Below are positions 35,394 to 43,659 of a stretch of DNA of 64,000 nt, one piece after another. The stretch lies in NCBI RefSeq assembly GCF_947495315.1, contig NZ_CANLYD010000010.1, positions 124,001-188,000 of the forward strand, given 5' to 3'. This DNA is from an uncultured Aquimarina sp. Lineage in GTDB: Bacteria > Bacteroidota > Bacteroidia > Flavobacteriales > Flavobacteriaceae. The position numbers and the translations under genes are program-made. The notes under the pieces were generated by a model. It was given only the letters and a program-made list of their open reading frames with translations, did no database searches and was not told where the DNA came from. Each line of letters starts with the position of its first letter. Position 1 is the stretch's first letter.

Positions 35394-36062
35394 ATGAAAA
35401 TTAATAGTATGAAATATAGATTACTTTTTTGTTTTATTACATTAGTATTGATACTTGGTTGTCAACCAACATTGAATAAAAGAAATTTAAAAATTGATAA
35501 TCTATCATCCAATTTTAGTGTTCATAAATTCTATGAAGAATCCTTAGAATATGATGCAAGTGCAGATACTGTAAAAGTAGGTAACTCTTTCTCTGGTGGA
35601 TATACTAAATTCGGGATTCAATACAATCAAGGGCATTATATGCTTGGTAGAAAAGTCGCCGAATTTTATAAAATTCCGTTTGAGCGCATACATATGAGAG
35701 TAGATAATGAGGATAGGCTTGTGAGTATTTGCGCTGTAGGCTTTCACGTGGACCTAGAAACTCTAATAAACTCAACGAATCGAATAAATGAGAAATATAG
35801 CAAGATTGAGGTAAGTAAAGAGTTCAGAAATCGTTTCAAAAAAAGTTTTAACCCTTATTTTTGGAATAATAATGATAAACAGATTTTATTATTTTGGAGT
35901 CAAAATGAACAGGGAAATTCAAATCTAAAAAACGCGGATGAAACGTATAAAGTTTATCTGTATATAACAGATAAGGAGACATCCTTATCTATAGGGAATT
36001 ATGAATATGAAAAAGATTGGAAGTATTATATCCGTTATGATGAAGAATCAGAATTTTATTAA
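35394..36062 (+). CDS. Lipoprotein of unknown function
   Basis: Predicted lipoprotein of about 219 aa. The frame starts at 35394 but MKYRLLFCF at 35409 gives the cleaner signal, with lipid Cys in LILGCQPT. The mature part has a helix-strand mix (RKVAEFYKIPFERIHMRVDNEDRLVSI) and an acidic C-terminus. No family recognised. It lies 11 bp after the small membrane protein, in the same array of likely immunity genes. Confidence 0.6.
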   Translation: MKINSMKYRLLFCFITLVLILGCQPTLNKRNLKIDNLSSNFSVHKFYEESLEYDASADTVKVGNSFSGGYTKFGIQYNQGHYMLGRKVAEFYKIPFERIHMRVDNEDRLVSICAVGFHVDLETLINSTNRINEKYSKIEVSKEFRNRFKKSFNPYFWNNNDKQILLFWSQNEQGNSNLKNADETYKVYLYITDKETSLSIGNYEYEKDWKYYIRYDEESEFY

Positions 36063-36134
36063 TGTCAAAAATCTAAATAAATAATTAGAATTTAATAATA
36101 ATCTATCTTCATTTTATATATCATAAATAAAACA

Positions 36135-36824
36135 ATGAACTCCTCAATAATACTATTTTTCTTATTTCTTGCAATAATCATAATTATAGGAGAATCTCAA
36201 AAGCGAAAAAAAAAGAAAAACAGAATAAAACCAATAATCTCAGATATCAAAGACATATCAACTGGATTTGTTGAAATAAGAGGAAAACTAAAACAAATCA
36301 ATACAATGACTTCTCCAATGACGGGATCAGAATGCGTAGGATACAACTATTCTATTATGCGTTTTAATTCTTCAAGAAAAAGAAGTGTAAGTTCTATAGA
36401 TAGAGTAATATCTGAATCAAAAGAGCGTGATAGGCATATGAAATGGGAGACAATATCTTCTGATACGGCTTGTAATGATTTTTATATTGAAGATCATACT
36501 GCTAAGATCAAAGTTAAAGCTAAAGACATTTCAATATTTCTTCTTAACGTGAATCAGACTGATAAAAAAATATCAGGCGCTATGCACACAGAAAACCTTC
36601 TATTACCGAATGATCAGGAATATATCCTAATTGGAACAGCAATATATAATAAAAAGAATGAATTGATTATCAAAAAAGCTGAGAATGAATTAGTAATTAG
36701 TGATACATTGGTTGATAAATTATCTAAAAGCGACCTCCCTGATAAAATAAGTAAATATGGTTTAATTTTTATGTTATTACTTATTGGTTTAATCCTTTTA
36801 TTTGTAAATGGCTTTCTTAAATAA
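36135..36824 (+). CDS. GIDE/MULAN-like membrane protein (first copy)
   Basis: A 229-aa protein with membrane helices at both ends (about 4-18 and 205-227) and a soluble domain between. The domain reads SDIKDISTGFVEIRGKLKQI...SPMTGSECVGYNYSIM, matching the opening of the BAM/GIDE domain of mitochondrial E3 ligase MULAN and its bacterial relatives (strand, then P-x-S/T-G-x-E-C-V-x-Y). IEDHTAKIKVKAKD is a further strand of the domain. No RING is present. Bacterial GIDE proteins have been proposed to act in membrane defence. In an effector island the likely role is resistance to a membrane toxin, which is inference. Confidence 0.65.
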   Translation: MNSSIILFFLFLAIIIIIGESQKRKKKKNRIKPIISDIKDISTGFVEIRGKLKQINTMTSPMTGSECVGYNYSIMRFNSSRKRSVSSIDRVISESKERDRHMKWETISSDTACNDFYIEDHTAKIKVKAKDISIFLLNVNQTDKKISGAMHTENLLLPNDQEYILIGTAIYNKKNELIIKKAENELVISDTLVDKLSKSDLPDKISKYGLIFMLLLIGLILLFVNGFLK

Positions 36825-36897
36825 CTACAATAAATATATTTTTAATTATACTTTACAATTATTAAGTACATTATCATTTTTCTTATTTATTTTTTGA

Positions 36898-37521
36898 ATG
36901 AAAAACAAAATTCTCAACTTCACAAAACTAATATTCCTTATACTTTTAGGTTTAGTATTGATTGATTATTTCGGAGTTATTTTAGGAGCTATAATTTTAT
37001 TTATATTGATCGTAATATGGTTCTTGGTACCAAATAAAGAGCAAAGAACTATTATTAAGTTAAAAAAAGAACTTCCACTTACTAATATAAAAGATGTTGA
37101 AAATGGATTGGTTAAAATTAAAGGTACTATTCAAGCTATCGATTCGCTAATAACAGATATAAAGAAAAAAGAATGTATTGCATATTCTCATAAAACTGAA
37201 AGTATTAGGTATATCAGATCAGGAGGGGTAGGAAAAAGCAAAGCAACATATTCCACGCTATCAAATAATGTTTTTTGCAACTCTTTTTTGATTAAAGATG
37301 AATCCGGAGAAATGTTAGTATCATGTGAAGATTTAGAAATCAGATCGTGGTCTAAACCCAAATCCAAAAGACAAGGAAATAGAAGATTCACCGAACAATG
37401 GCTTAAAAATAACAAGACCGTTATCATAATAGGAAAAGCTATCAATACTGATAATGAAAAACGGATAATTATGGATTCCGAAAAAAAAGTTTTTGTATTA
37501 TATGATCCACCTAATTCTTAG
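36898..37521 (+). CDS. GIDE/MULAN-like membrane protein (second copy)
   Basis: A 207-aa paralogue of the preceding gene with two membrane helices packed at the N-terminus (about 8-26 and 28-47) instead of one at each end. The domain is recognisable as TNIKDVENGLVKIKGTIQAI...KKKECIAYSHKTE followed by FCNSFLIKDESGEMLVSCEDL, the same order of motifs as in the first copy (CNDFYIEDHTAKIKVKAKDI). Pairwise similarity is limited to the domain core. Both lie on the same strand, 73 bp apart, and may be alternative immunity or stress proteins. Confidence 0.6.
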   Translation: MKNKILNFTKLIFLILLGLVLIDYFGVILGAIILFILIVIWFLVPNKEQRTIIKLKKELPLTNIKDVENGLVKIKGTIQAIDSLITDIKKKECIAYSHKTESIRYIRSGGVGKSKATYSTLSNNVFCNSFLIKDESGEMLVSCEDLEIRSWSKPKSKRQGNRRFTEQWLKNNKTVIIIGKAINTDNEKRIIMDSEKKVFVLYDPPNS

Positions 37522-37562
37522 CCTTCTTCAAAAACAAAACAATTAAAAAAATATAATCGATA

Positions 37563-38666
37563 ATGCAAATAATGAAATACCAGAGTATCAAAAGAAATTT
37601 AAGTATTATTGCCATTTTTATTACGCTCACAAATTGTTCTCAGGATTATACGGATGGCAGATATCAGGTTTTTAATAAAGAGAACTCCTTATATAGCTAC
37701 CTAGACGAAAATAATGAGGAACAAGTAACCCAACTAAAATTTAGTGAAGGATTGGCTGCCGTTAAACTACACGCTATTGATGCGCGTGGTTATATAAATA
37801 AAGAAGGAGAAATTATTCTAAAACCTAATGTTGATAAAGTATACAATTTTTCAGAAGGAATAGCCTGCGTAGAAGTTGATTTTAAGTTAGGATATATAAA
37901 TAAAAACGGAGAATATATTGTAAAACCTAAATTCGAAGGATTCCCTCATAAATATAACAACGGAATGGCCTTGGTTAGTATTAATAATCTATATGGGTTT
38001 ATTGATAAAAAAGGAGAATATGTCGTTGATCCTATGTTAAATTATGGGTTGTCGTTTCAAGAAAATGTAGCTCGTGTAGTGGACACAACAAGCTTTTTAT
38101 TTTCTTATATAGATGAAAAAGGAAAGACAATCATAAAACCACAATTCGAAAAAGCAGGTAACTTCACTAATGGATTTGCGGCAGTTAGTATTGATGAAGA
38201 TTTATTTGGGTTTATAAACAAAAAAGGGCGAATGGTTATTAAGCCTCAATTCGAACAAGTTGGTGATTTTATAGGTGAATTGGCACCGGTTCGTATAGAT
38301 GATCAAGGAGGCTACATAAATAAACAAGGAAATATAACAATTCCTCTAAAATATGAAAGTGTTGCTAATTTTGAAGATGATCTAGCCAGAGTAAAAATCA
38401 ATGATAAATGGGGTGTTATAAATACTAATGGAGAATTTGTAATTCAGCCAAAATTTGATAGATTATACCCTTTTCAGGATGGTATTGCACGTATGGTAAT
38501 GAATAGAAAATACGGATATATCAACAAAAAAGGGGAAATTATAATTGATCCAGTTTTTATATCTGCTGAAGATTTTGCGATCGGAGTGGCATATGTTGAA
38601 GACGATAAACACATTGGTTACATAGATCGTAAAGGAAAGTTTGTTTATCAGAAGATCAAAAACTAA
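37563..38666 (+). CDS. WG-repeat lipoprotein
   Basis: A 367-aa predicted lipoprotein (LTNCSQDY lipid site; MKYQSIK at 37572 is the more probable start). The mature protein consists of about nine WG-type beta-hairpin repeats, each with a core such as GYINKKGEIIIDP or GFIDKKGEYVVDP and a P-x-F/Y turn, and spans essentially the entire length. WG-repeat proteins are frequent beside polymorphic toxins and probably bind other proteins in the envelope. Its gene follows the GIDE-like pair, and an immunity or toxin-binding role is plausible but unproven. Confidence 0.8.
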   Translation: MQIMKYQSIKRNLSIIAIFITLTNCSQDYTDGRYQVFNKENSLYSYLDENNEEQVTQLKFSEGLAAVKLHAIDARGYINKEGEIILKPNVDKVYNFSEGIACVEVDFKLGYINKNGEYIVKPKFEGFPHKYNNGMALVSINNLYGFIDKKGEYVVDPMLNYGLSFQENVARVVDTTSFLFSYIDEKGKTIIKPQFEKAGNFTNGFAAVSIDEDLFGFINKKGRMVIKPQFEQVGDFIGELAPVRIDDQGGYINKQGNITIPLKYESVANFEDDLARVKINDKWGVINTNGEFVIQPKFDRLYPFQDGIARMVMNRKYGYINKKGEIIIDPVFISAEDFAIGVAYVEDDKHIGYIDRKGKFVYQKIKN

Positions 38667-38829
38667 ATTTATATATCCAGAATACACTACTATTTAACAA
38701 TCTCTAAAAAAGAACATATATGTATTAGATCAGCTAATTACGTTTACAAGTCCTTCTGACAAAAAAATAGTATGACCTTTAGGGATCTAGAATTGAACTA
38801 TACCAAAAGTAAAAGATTATGTTCATACC

Positions 38830-39693
38830 TTATTGAACCATTAATGTTACAGGAATTGCATAGGTACTTAGCATAGGTTCTCCATCGGTATTCTTTGCAG
38901 GAATAATCACCTTAATGTTGTTTATAATTAATTTGAGATCATAAGTTAAGGTCTCATCTGGAGATTTTGCTTTTATATTTTTGATGACACCGTCACTATC
39001 AATAGCAAAAAAAACAAATACCTTAATTCTTTTAAGATCAGCTAACGCACTATATTTTTTCAAATCCAAAGAGTCCGAAATACTCCTACTAATAACTTTA
39101 TTTAAGCAGCTACTACCCTTTTTTTCCTCACAACCTTCTAAAACCGGATACTCTGTAACTACTGAGTCTTCAAGACTTCTTTTCTCTACCGTTACCTCCT
39201 TAAAAACAGAATCAATCTTTTGCTCTGCTACAACATTTTCTGGTGTAATTATTGGTTTGGGCAGAAAATTAACTTGTTCATCTTCAATCTTTGACACCTG
39301 AAACTTGATAGGTCTAAAAAATTCGATTATAATGTTTTCGCCAATTTCAACCGGCATAATAACCAAAGGAGCTCCTTTCTCTAACAAGATGGCATTTTTC
39401 CCTTCAATAGTATTCCATCTAGAATTTTCTAACTGTTTGATATTTCTTATTACTTCTTGCTCTTCTCCATCATAAATAAATAAAAAATGTCCATCTCCCT
39501 TAAAATGCAAAACAGTTTTAGCTAATTCATCAAAAAGCTTTTTTTCTCTTTTGTCGTTGAATTTATTTTCTGGAACGATTACCTCTTCAACTTTCCATTT
39601 TCCAGCTATAAAATCATTGTCAACTTGTTGTCCTAAAAGAACAGGAGAGATAATAAAAAATACTAACAAAAAACTAATAGACTTAGAAAACAT
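38830..39693 (-). CDS. Exported protein with TonB C-terminal-like domain
   Basis: A 287-aa exported protein (signal peptide about 1-20, cleavage near LLGQQ). The N-terminal region (DFIAGKWKVEEVIVPEN...HFKGDGHFLFIYDGEE) resembles a lipocalin-like beta barrel. After a linker comes VTEYPVLEGCEEKKGSSCLNKVI and then KRIKVFVFFAIDSDGVIKNIKAKSPD, the pattern of Bacteroidota TonB C-terminal domains with the usual PVxxGC start. There is no TM anchor beyond the signal, so it is not a classical TonB. It is the only minus-strand gene inside the effector island and seems to be an insertion in the array. Confidence 0.7.
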   Translation of the reverse strand: MFSKSISFLLVFFIISPVLLGQQVDNDFIAGKWKVEEVIVPENKFNDKREKKLFDELAKTVLHFKGDGHFLFIYDGEEQEVIRNIKQLENSRWNTIEGKNAILLEKGAPLVIMPVEIGENIIIEFFRPIKFQVSKIEDEQVNFLPKPIITPENVVAEQKIDSVFKEVTVEKRSLEDSVVTEYPVLEGCEEKKGSSCLNKVISRSISDSLDLKKYSALADLKRIKVFVFFAIDSDGVIKNIKAKSPDETLTYDLKLIINNIKVIIPAKNTDGEPMLSTYAIPVTLMVQ

Positions 39694-39779
39694 ATAATAA
39701 ATAACTTAATTTGATTAATACATAATTCTTACCTTTCGAAGGTAAGAATTCCATTGTTAATGCTAAAACAGAAATTATA

Positions 39780-39928
39780 AAATATAGTTATCTAATTATA
39801 CTAGTAGTTGTTCTATTTTCTTGTAAATCTCAAAAGCAAGATTATCATTAAACAAAGTAAATGATAAGTACATTCTGGATATTATATACAATAATAAAAG
39901 AACATCACTTTTATTAAACTATAAATAA
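39780..39928 (+). pseudogene. Internally deleted copy of the 29274 lipoprotein gene
   Basis: The first 63 bases match 29279-29341 almost exactly (signal peptide through the lipid Cys). A short central piece matches the region around 29592-29612 (ATTATCATTAAACAAAGTAA), and the last 60 bases match 29873-29930, including the stop. Two deletions of about 250 bp each therefore removed the interior. The 5' ATG is altered and the remaining frame is broken. This shows that an effector/immunity unit was once duplicated between the 29-kb and 39-kb positions. Confidence 0.85.
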
Positions 39929-39944
39929 AGACTTCAAATAACTA

Positions 39945-41417
39945 ATGAACAAATATCTATTACTTTCGATTTTCTTCTTTCTGTTTAGTAAAACTTCTTC
40001 ATTTGGGCAGGAGCATTTTGATTATGGCTTTTTAAAAGACTACCCGACCAAAGAACTTCCTATCGAAGAAAAAACGAAATTAGACCAATACGCACCTACC
40101 AATCATATTAACCAAGTTCAAAAAAAAGCGTTGCATTTTGATAAAATAACTAAGGATTGGGAACAATTAGATTGTGGAGTTCTTTACAACTTAAAATTAT
40201 CAGAAAATTATAATACTTGGGTAGTGTACTATTATTGGGGAGAAGAACTTCATACAACACTGGTAAACTACGATTTAAAATATAATTTTATCGATTCAGA
40301 ACAACTTGCAATGGATGAAAATGCCGAGGGATGGACTTTATCAGAAAGTACTATTACTCGACACCGTATTCATAGAATGGATGCGTTATATACAGAACCA
40401 GAACAGATAGAATATATAAACTTCATTTTTAAAAATACGGGTGAAATAATAAGTGAAAAAGAATATTACAACGGAGAAGTACCCGATACTTGTGTTCATT
40501 ATTTTGATCCATTAGCCGTAAAATATGTACAAGCCCTAAATGGTCTTAATGTTAGAGATGAAAACGGAAATAAAATTGGAAAATTACTTTATGGAGATAA
40601 GGTAAATATTATAAAACACACTACTAAAAAACTATCTATAAATGATAACGGTAAAACAGTGAATGGTTCTATAGTAGAAATATGTAATTATGAATCTGGT
40701 TATAATAAAAGAAGATATGTTTTCGATGGATATCTTATTGAGGATACAACATTAAAATTATATAATACTCAACTTTGCGCTAATATGCACATCGAAGATG
40801 ATAAAGATCCTTTTAATAGCGGAGAAAGGGTTTGCTTAGACGATACATACTCCATTATTTTAGACACACCATCCAATAGTATTCCTACCAACTTTATTTC
40901 TAAAAATGATGAAGTAATAATAGAAAAAGGTAGAATAACCCTACCCCTAACAAATGGAAAGAAACAAATATTCGTTGATAATACCGAATATCTGGAAAGT
41001 ACGGAATCTTACGAGTATATTGGATTTTTAAAATCATTTGATTATTACCTAATAGAAGGAAGCTATTTTGAAGAAGGAGATTTCTTTTTTGTCGATCAAA
41101 ATAATGGAGAAATAAAAAGCAGATTCCCAAATTACCCACATATTTCACCAGATAAAAAAACAATAATCTGTTTCTATTTCAATCCGTATAATAATAGTTC
41201 TGAGTTTTTTGTTTATAAGATTGATAATAAAAATCAAATTACATTAAAGCATCAAGTAGAAATAGGTTTTTGGGCTCAAAACTATGAAAACACAGAGATT
41301 CTTTGGACTTCTAATACCTCCTTTTTAGTTAAAGCAACTCCAATTGCCACGATGTGGAAAAGCTCTGGAAATCATAATGAATCCTATCAGAATATACATA
41401 TTAAAATACTAGATTAA
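39945..41417 (+). CDS. Large exported protein with SH3-like domain, unknown function
   Basis: A 490-aa exported protein with a typical signal peptide (about 1-21, cleavage near SSFGQ). Residues 185-235 (LAVKYVQALNGLNVRDENGNKIGKLLYGDKVNII) form a bacterial SH3-like segment, the GLNVRxxNGxKIGxLxYGDKV pattern. The flanking parts are beta-rich, with YYYWGEELHTTLVNYDLKYN in the first half and a possible beta-propeller-like end (FPNYPHISPDKKTIICFYF). SH3-like and propeller modules in the periplasm usually bind peptides or glycans. A second, decayed copy of its N-terminus is at 34160-34192, so this gene belongs to the same duplicated immunity units. Confidence 0.65.
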   Translation: MNKYLLLSIFFFLFSKTSSFGQEHFDYGFLKDYPTKELPIEEKTKLDQYAPTNHINQVQKKALHFDKITKDWEQLDCGVLYNLKLSENYNTWVVYYYWGEELHTTLVNYDLKYNFIDSEQLAMDENAEGWTLSESTITRHRIHRMDALYTEPEQIEYINFIFKNTGEIISEKEYYNGEVPDTCVHYFDPLAVKYVQALNGLNVRDENGNKIGKLLYGDKVNIIKHTTKKLSINDNGKTVNGSIVEICNYESGYNKRRYVFDGYLIEDTTLKLYNTQLCANMHIEDDKDPFNSGERVCLDDTYSIILDTPSNSIPTNFISKNDEVIIEKGRITLPLTNGKKQIFVDNTEYLESTESYEYIGFLKSFDYYLIEGSYFEEGDFFFVDQNNGEIKSRFPNYPHISPDKKTIICFYFNPYNNSSEFFVYKIDNKNQITLKHQVEIGFWAQNYENTEILWTSNTSFLVKATPIATMWKSSGNHNESYQNIHIKILD

Positions 41418-41865
41418 ACCATCATAAAGAGTTTAAAACATATTGATACAATAACATCAATAAAACTTAATCGATGTTTTGTACAAAATCAACACTACCA
41501 CATACAAATTCTCGCTAGACAGACATAAAACATTTTTTTTAAGATTTAGGGTAACAATTATACTACACTTCGTATATAAGGTTGAACACACAAAATAAAG
41601 GGGAAAACAACCCATTTTTGTGTAAGAAAACGTAAAAATAACTTTGTTAACTATAACACTTTTAAAAAATTAAGTATTTTTATGATAGATTGGTTAAATA
41701 CTATTTTTGACACTTTTTAGACAATTCTTATATATTCAGAACTCTTCCCCAAATCGTTCAGGTTGTCTATAAAGTTAACTATATAAGGTAATAGTACACT
41801 AAATGTTAATACATATAAGATTTCATTATTAGGGTACTCTATAAAACGGAAAACAACGAGAAATT
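41418..41865. other. Intergenic region before the second vgrG
   Basis: These 448 bp carry no gene that I can support. A weak hairpin at 41453-41478 (AACATC/GATGTT followed by four T) may end the upstream transcript. The remainder is very AT-rich and should hold the promoter of the second vgrG cluster, but I found no full TTTG-N19-TAnnTTTG match. Confidence 0.4.
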
Positions 41866-43653
41866 ATGGCTCTGCAATCAAACACACAAATATTCATAGG
41901 CGGATCTCCAATATCTGCATATAAAAGGTTAATGCTTCATCAGGAACTCGATGAGCATCACGTTCTTGAACTTTTATGCAGAATGGATGTATTAGAAAAT
42001 ATCTCAGGAGAAATAGCATCCGAAAGTAAAAATTATCTAGGTGAAATTTTGACAGTAAAAGTTTCTTCTCTTGACACCACCAATGGATATAAAGAACTGG
42101 AATTTAAGGGAATAGTAACTTCAGTTAGCAATACCAAAGGGTTTCACCAGCAAAATGGCGACATGGTTTCTATAAAAGCTCACAGTTGCAGTATTATAAC
42201 CGATGATGGGCCTCATTATGACTCCCATAGTGACGTAGGACTTTCTGAAATATTAGACAAAACGTTTCAGGGATATGATAAATCCAAACTCGAAACCAAT
42301 ATTAGCCCGCAGAATTCTGAAACTCTTCATTATAGTGTACAACATAATGAAAGTGCTTTTGAGTATGCTAGTAGACTGGCTGCACAATACAGTGAATGGT
42401 TCTTTTACGATGGAAGTAAACTCGTATTCGGAAAACCTGAGGATAAAGATACTACAGAATTAAATTATGGCCACGATTTACAAGAGTTCTCTTTAAACCT
42501 CAACCCTACTCCTAATAACTTTAAATATTTCACCAACGATTATCTAACAGATGAGCAACACGAAATGGCAACTGCTCAGGTAAACTCTGGTGTTAATGGA
42601 TTCAATGGGTTTACAAGTGAGAAAAGCGATGCAATCTTTGCAAAAGAAACGAGTGTATACGTTAACTCTTATTACGATCCGCAATTAAAGAAACGATTGG
42701 ATAAACATGTCGAGCAACAAAAAAAAGCTACTGAAATAAAACAAGTTCAAATCCATGGAACAAGCGATAATCCAGGAGTAAATCTGGGACAAGTCGTAAA
42801 AATAAAAGGAGAACAATCTGATTATGGAAGTTTCAGAATTATTAGTGTTTCACATAGTTCTACAGAAAATGGAAAATACCAAAACCGTTTTGTGGGTGTA
42901 ACCGCAGATCTGGATGTATATCCTAACACCAATATGATGGCCTTTCCAAAAAGTGAATCACAAGTTGCAACTGTAATGGATAATGCAGATCCTGAAGGAA
43001 TGAGCAGAATAAAGGTTCAATTTCCTTGGCAAAAAGCAACTGGAGAAGAAACTCCTTGGCTTCGTGTGTTAACTCCTCACGCTGGAGGCGGAAAAGGGTT
43101 TCAATTTACACCCGAGAAAGATGAAGAAGTTATTGTAGGTTTTGAAGGTGGCAATGCAGAAAGACCCTATGTTATGGGAGCACTCTTTACCGGTGGTAGT
43201 AACGCAGGTGATTGGAAAACCGAAAAGAACGATATCAAAGCTATTAAAACCAGAGGTGGTCATACACTATCATTCTCTGATGAAGATGGAAAAGAGACCA
43301 TAACTATAACAGACAAAAACGGTAACTCAATTATTTTAGATACTTCTAAAAAAGAAATAAACATTAGCGCTCCAGAAAAAATTAATTTTTCATCCAAAGA
43401 AATTAATATCAACGCTTCTGAAACTGTAAACATCGATGGTACTAATAACGTAAATGTTACTTCTAAAGAAATTCTAAACGATGGAAGTGCAAAAGTTACT
43501 GTAAATAGCAAAGCTAAAGTAGAAATTGGAGCACCAAGTACATTGGTAGAAGGAAAAGCTGAATTAAAGCTTACCAGTAAAGGTATGACCGATATTGATG
43601 GTACTGCAATGACAAATGTAAAAGGAGGATTATTAAACCTTAATTGCGGTTAA
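41866..43653 (+). CDS. vgrG: T6SS spike protein VgrG (second copy)
   Basis: A 595-aa VgrG with the same arrangement as the first copy: gp27-like part, gp5 OB fold (VQFPWQKATGEETPWLRVLTPHAG, GFEGGNAERPYVMGALF) and a beta-prism. From about residue 470 it is unlike the first VgrG: a longer prism of repeated SxKEIN/ASETVN-like units ending in GGLLNLNCG. The Cys-containing tip should select its own cargo. The next genes, an adaptor-like protein at 7 bp and then a PAAR-Rhs toxin, fit a dedicated delivery unit. Confidence 0.95.
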   Translation: MALQSNTQIFIGGSPISAYKRLMLHQELDEHHVLELLCRMDVLENISGEIASESKNYLGEILTVKVSSLDTTNGYKELEFKGIVTSVSNTKGFHQQNGDMVSIKAHSCSIITDDGPHYDSHSDVGLSEILDKTFQGYDKSKLETNISPQNSETLHYSVQHNESAFEYASRLAAQYSEWFFYDGSKLVFGKPEDKDTTELNYGHDLQEFSLNLNPTPNNFKYFTNDYLTDEQHEMATAQVNSGVNGFNGFTSEKSDAIFAKETSVYVNSYYDPQLKKRLDKHVEQQKKATEIKQVQIHGTSDNPGVNLGQVVKIKGEQSDYGSFRIISVSHSSTENGKYQNRFVGVTADLDVYPNTNMMAFPKSESQVATVMDNADPEGMSRIKVQFPWQKATGEETPWLRVLTPHAGGGKGFQFTPEKDEEVIVGFEGGNAERPYVMGALFTGGSNAGDWKTEKNDIKAIKTRGGHTLSFSDEDGKETITITDKNGNSIILDTSKKEINISAPEKINFSSKEININASETVNIDGTNNVNVTSKEILNDGSAKVTVNSKAKVEIGAPSTLVEGKAELKLTSKGMTDIDGTAMTNVKGGLLNLNCG

Positions 43654-43659
43654 TACACA

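Noticed and set aside
37660..38640. Regular repeats in DNA of the WG-repeat gene suggesting a tandem repeat or CRISPR-like array
   Set aside because: The periodicity is at the protein level (beta-hairpin repeats); nucleotide repeats are too diverged and lie in one continuous reading frame.
38830..39693. A TonB energy transducer
   Set aside because: There is a cleavable signal rather than a retained membrane anchor, and no ExbB/ExbD partner nearby; only the C-terminal domain resembles TonB.
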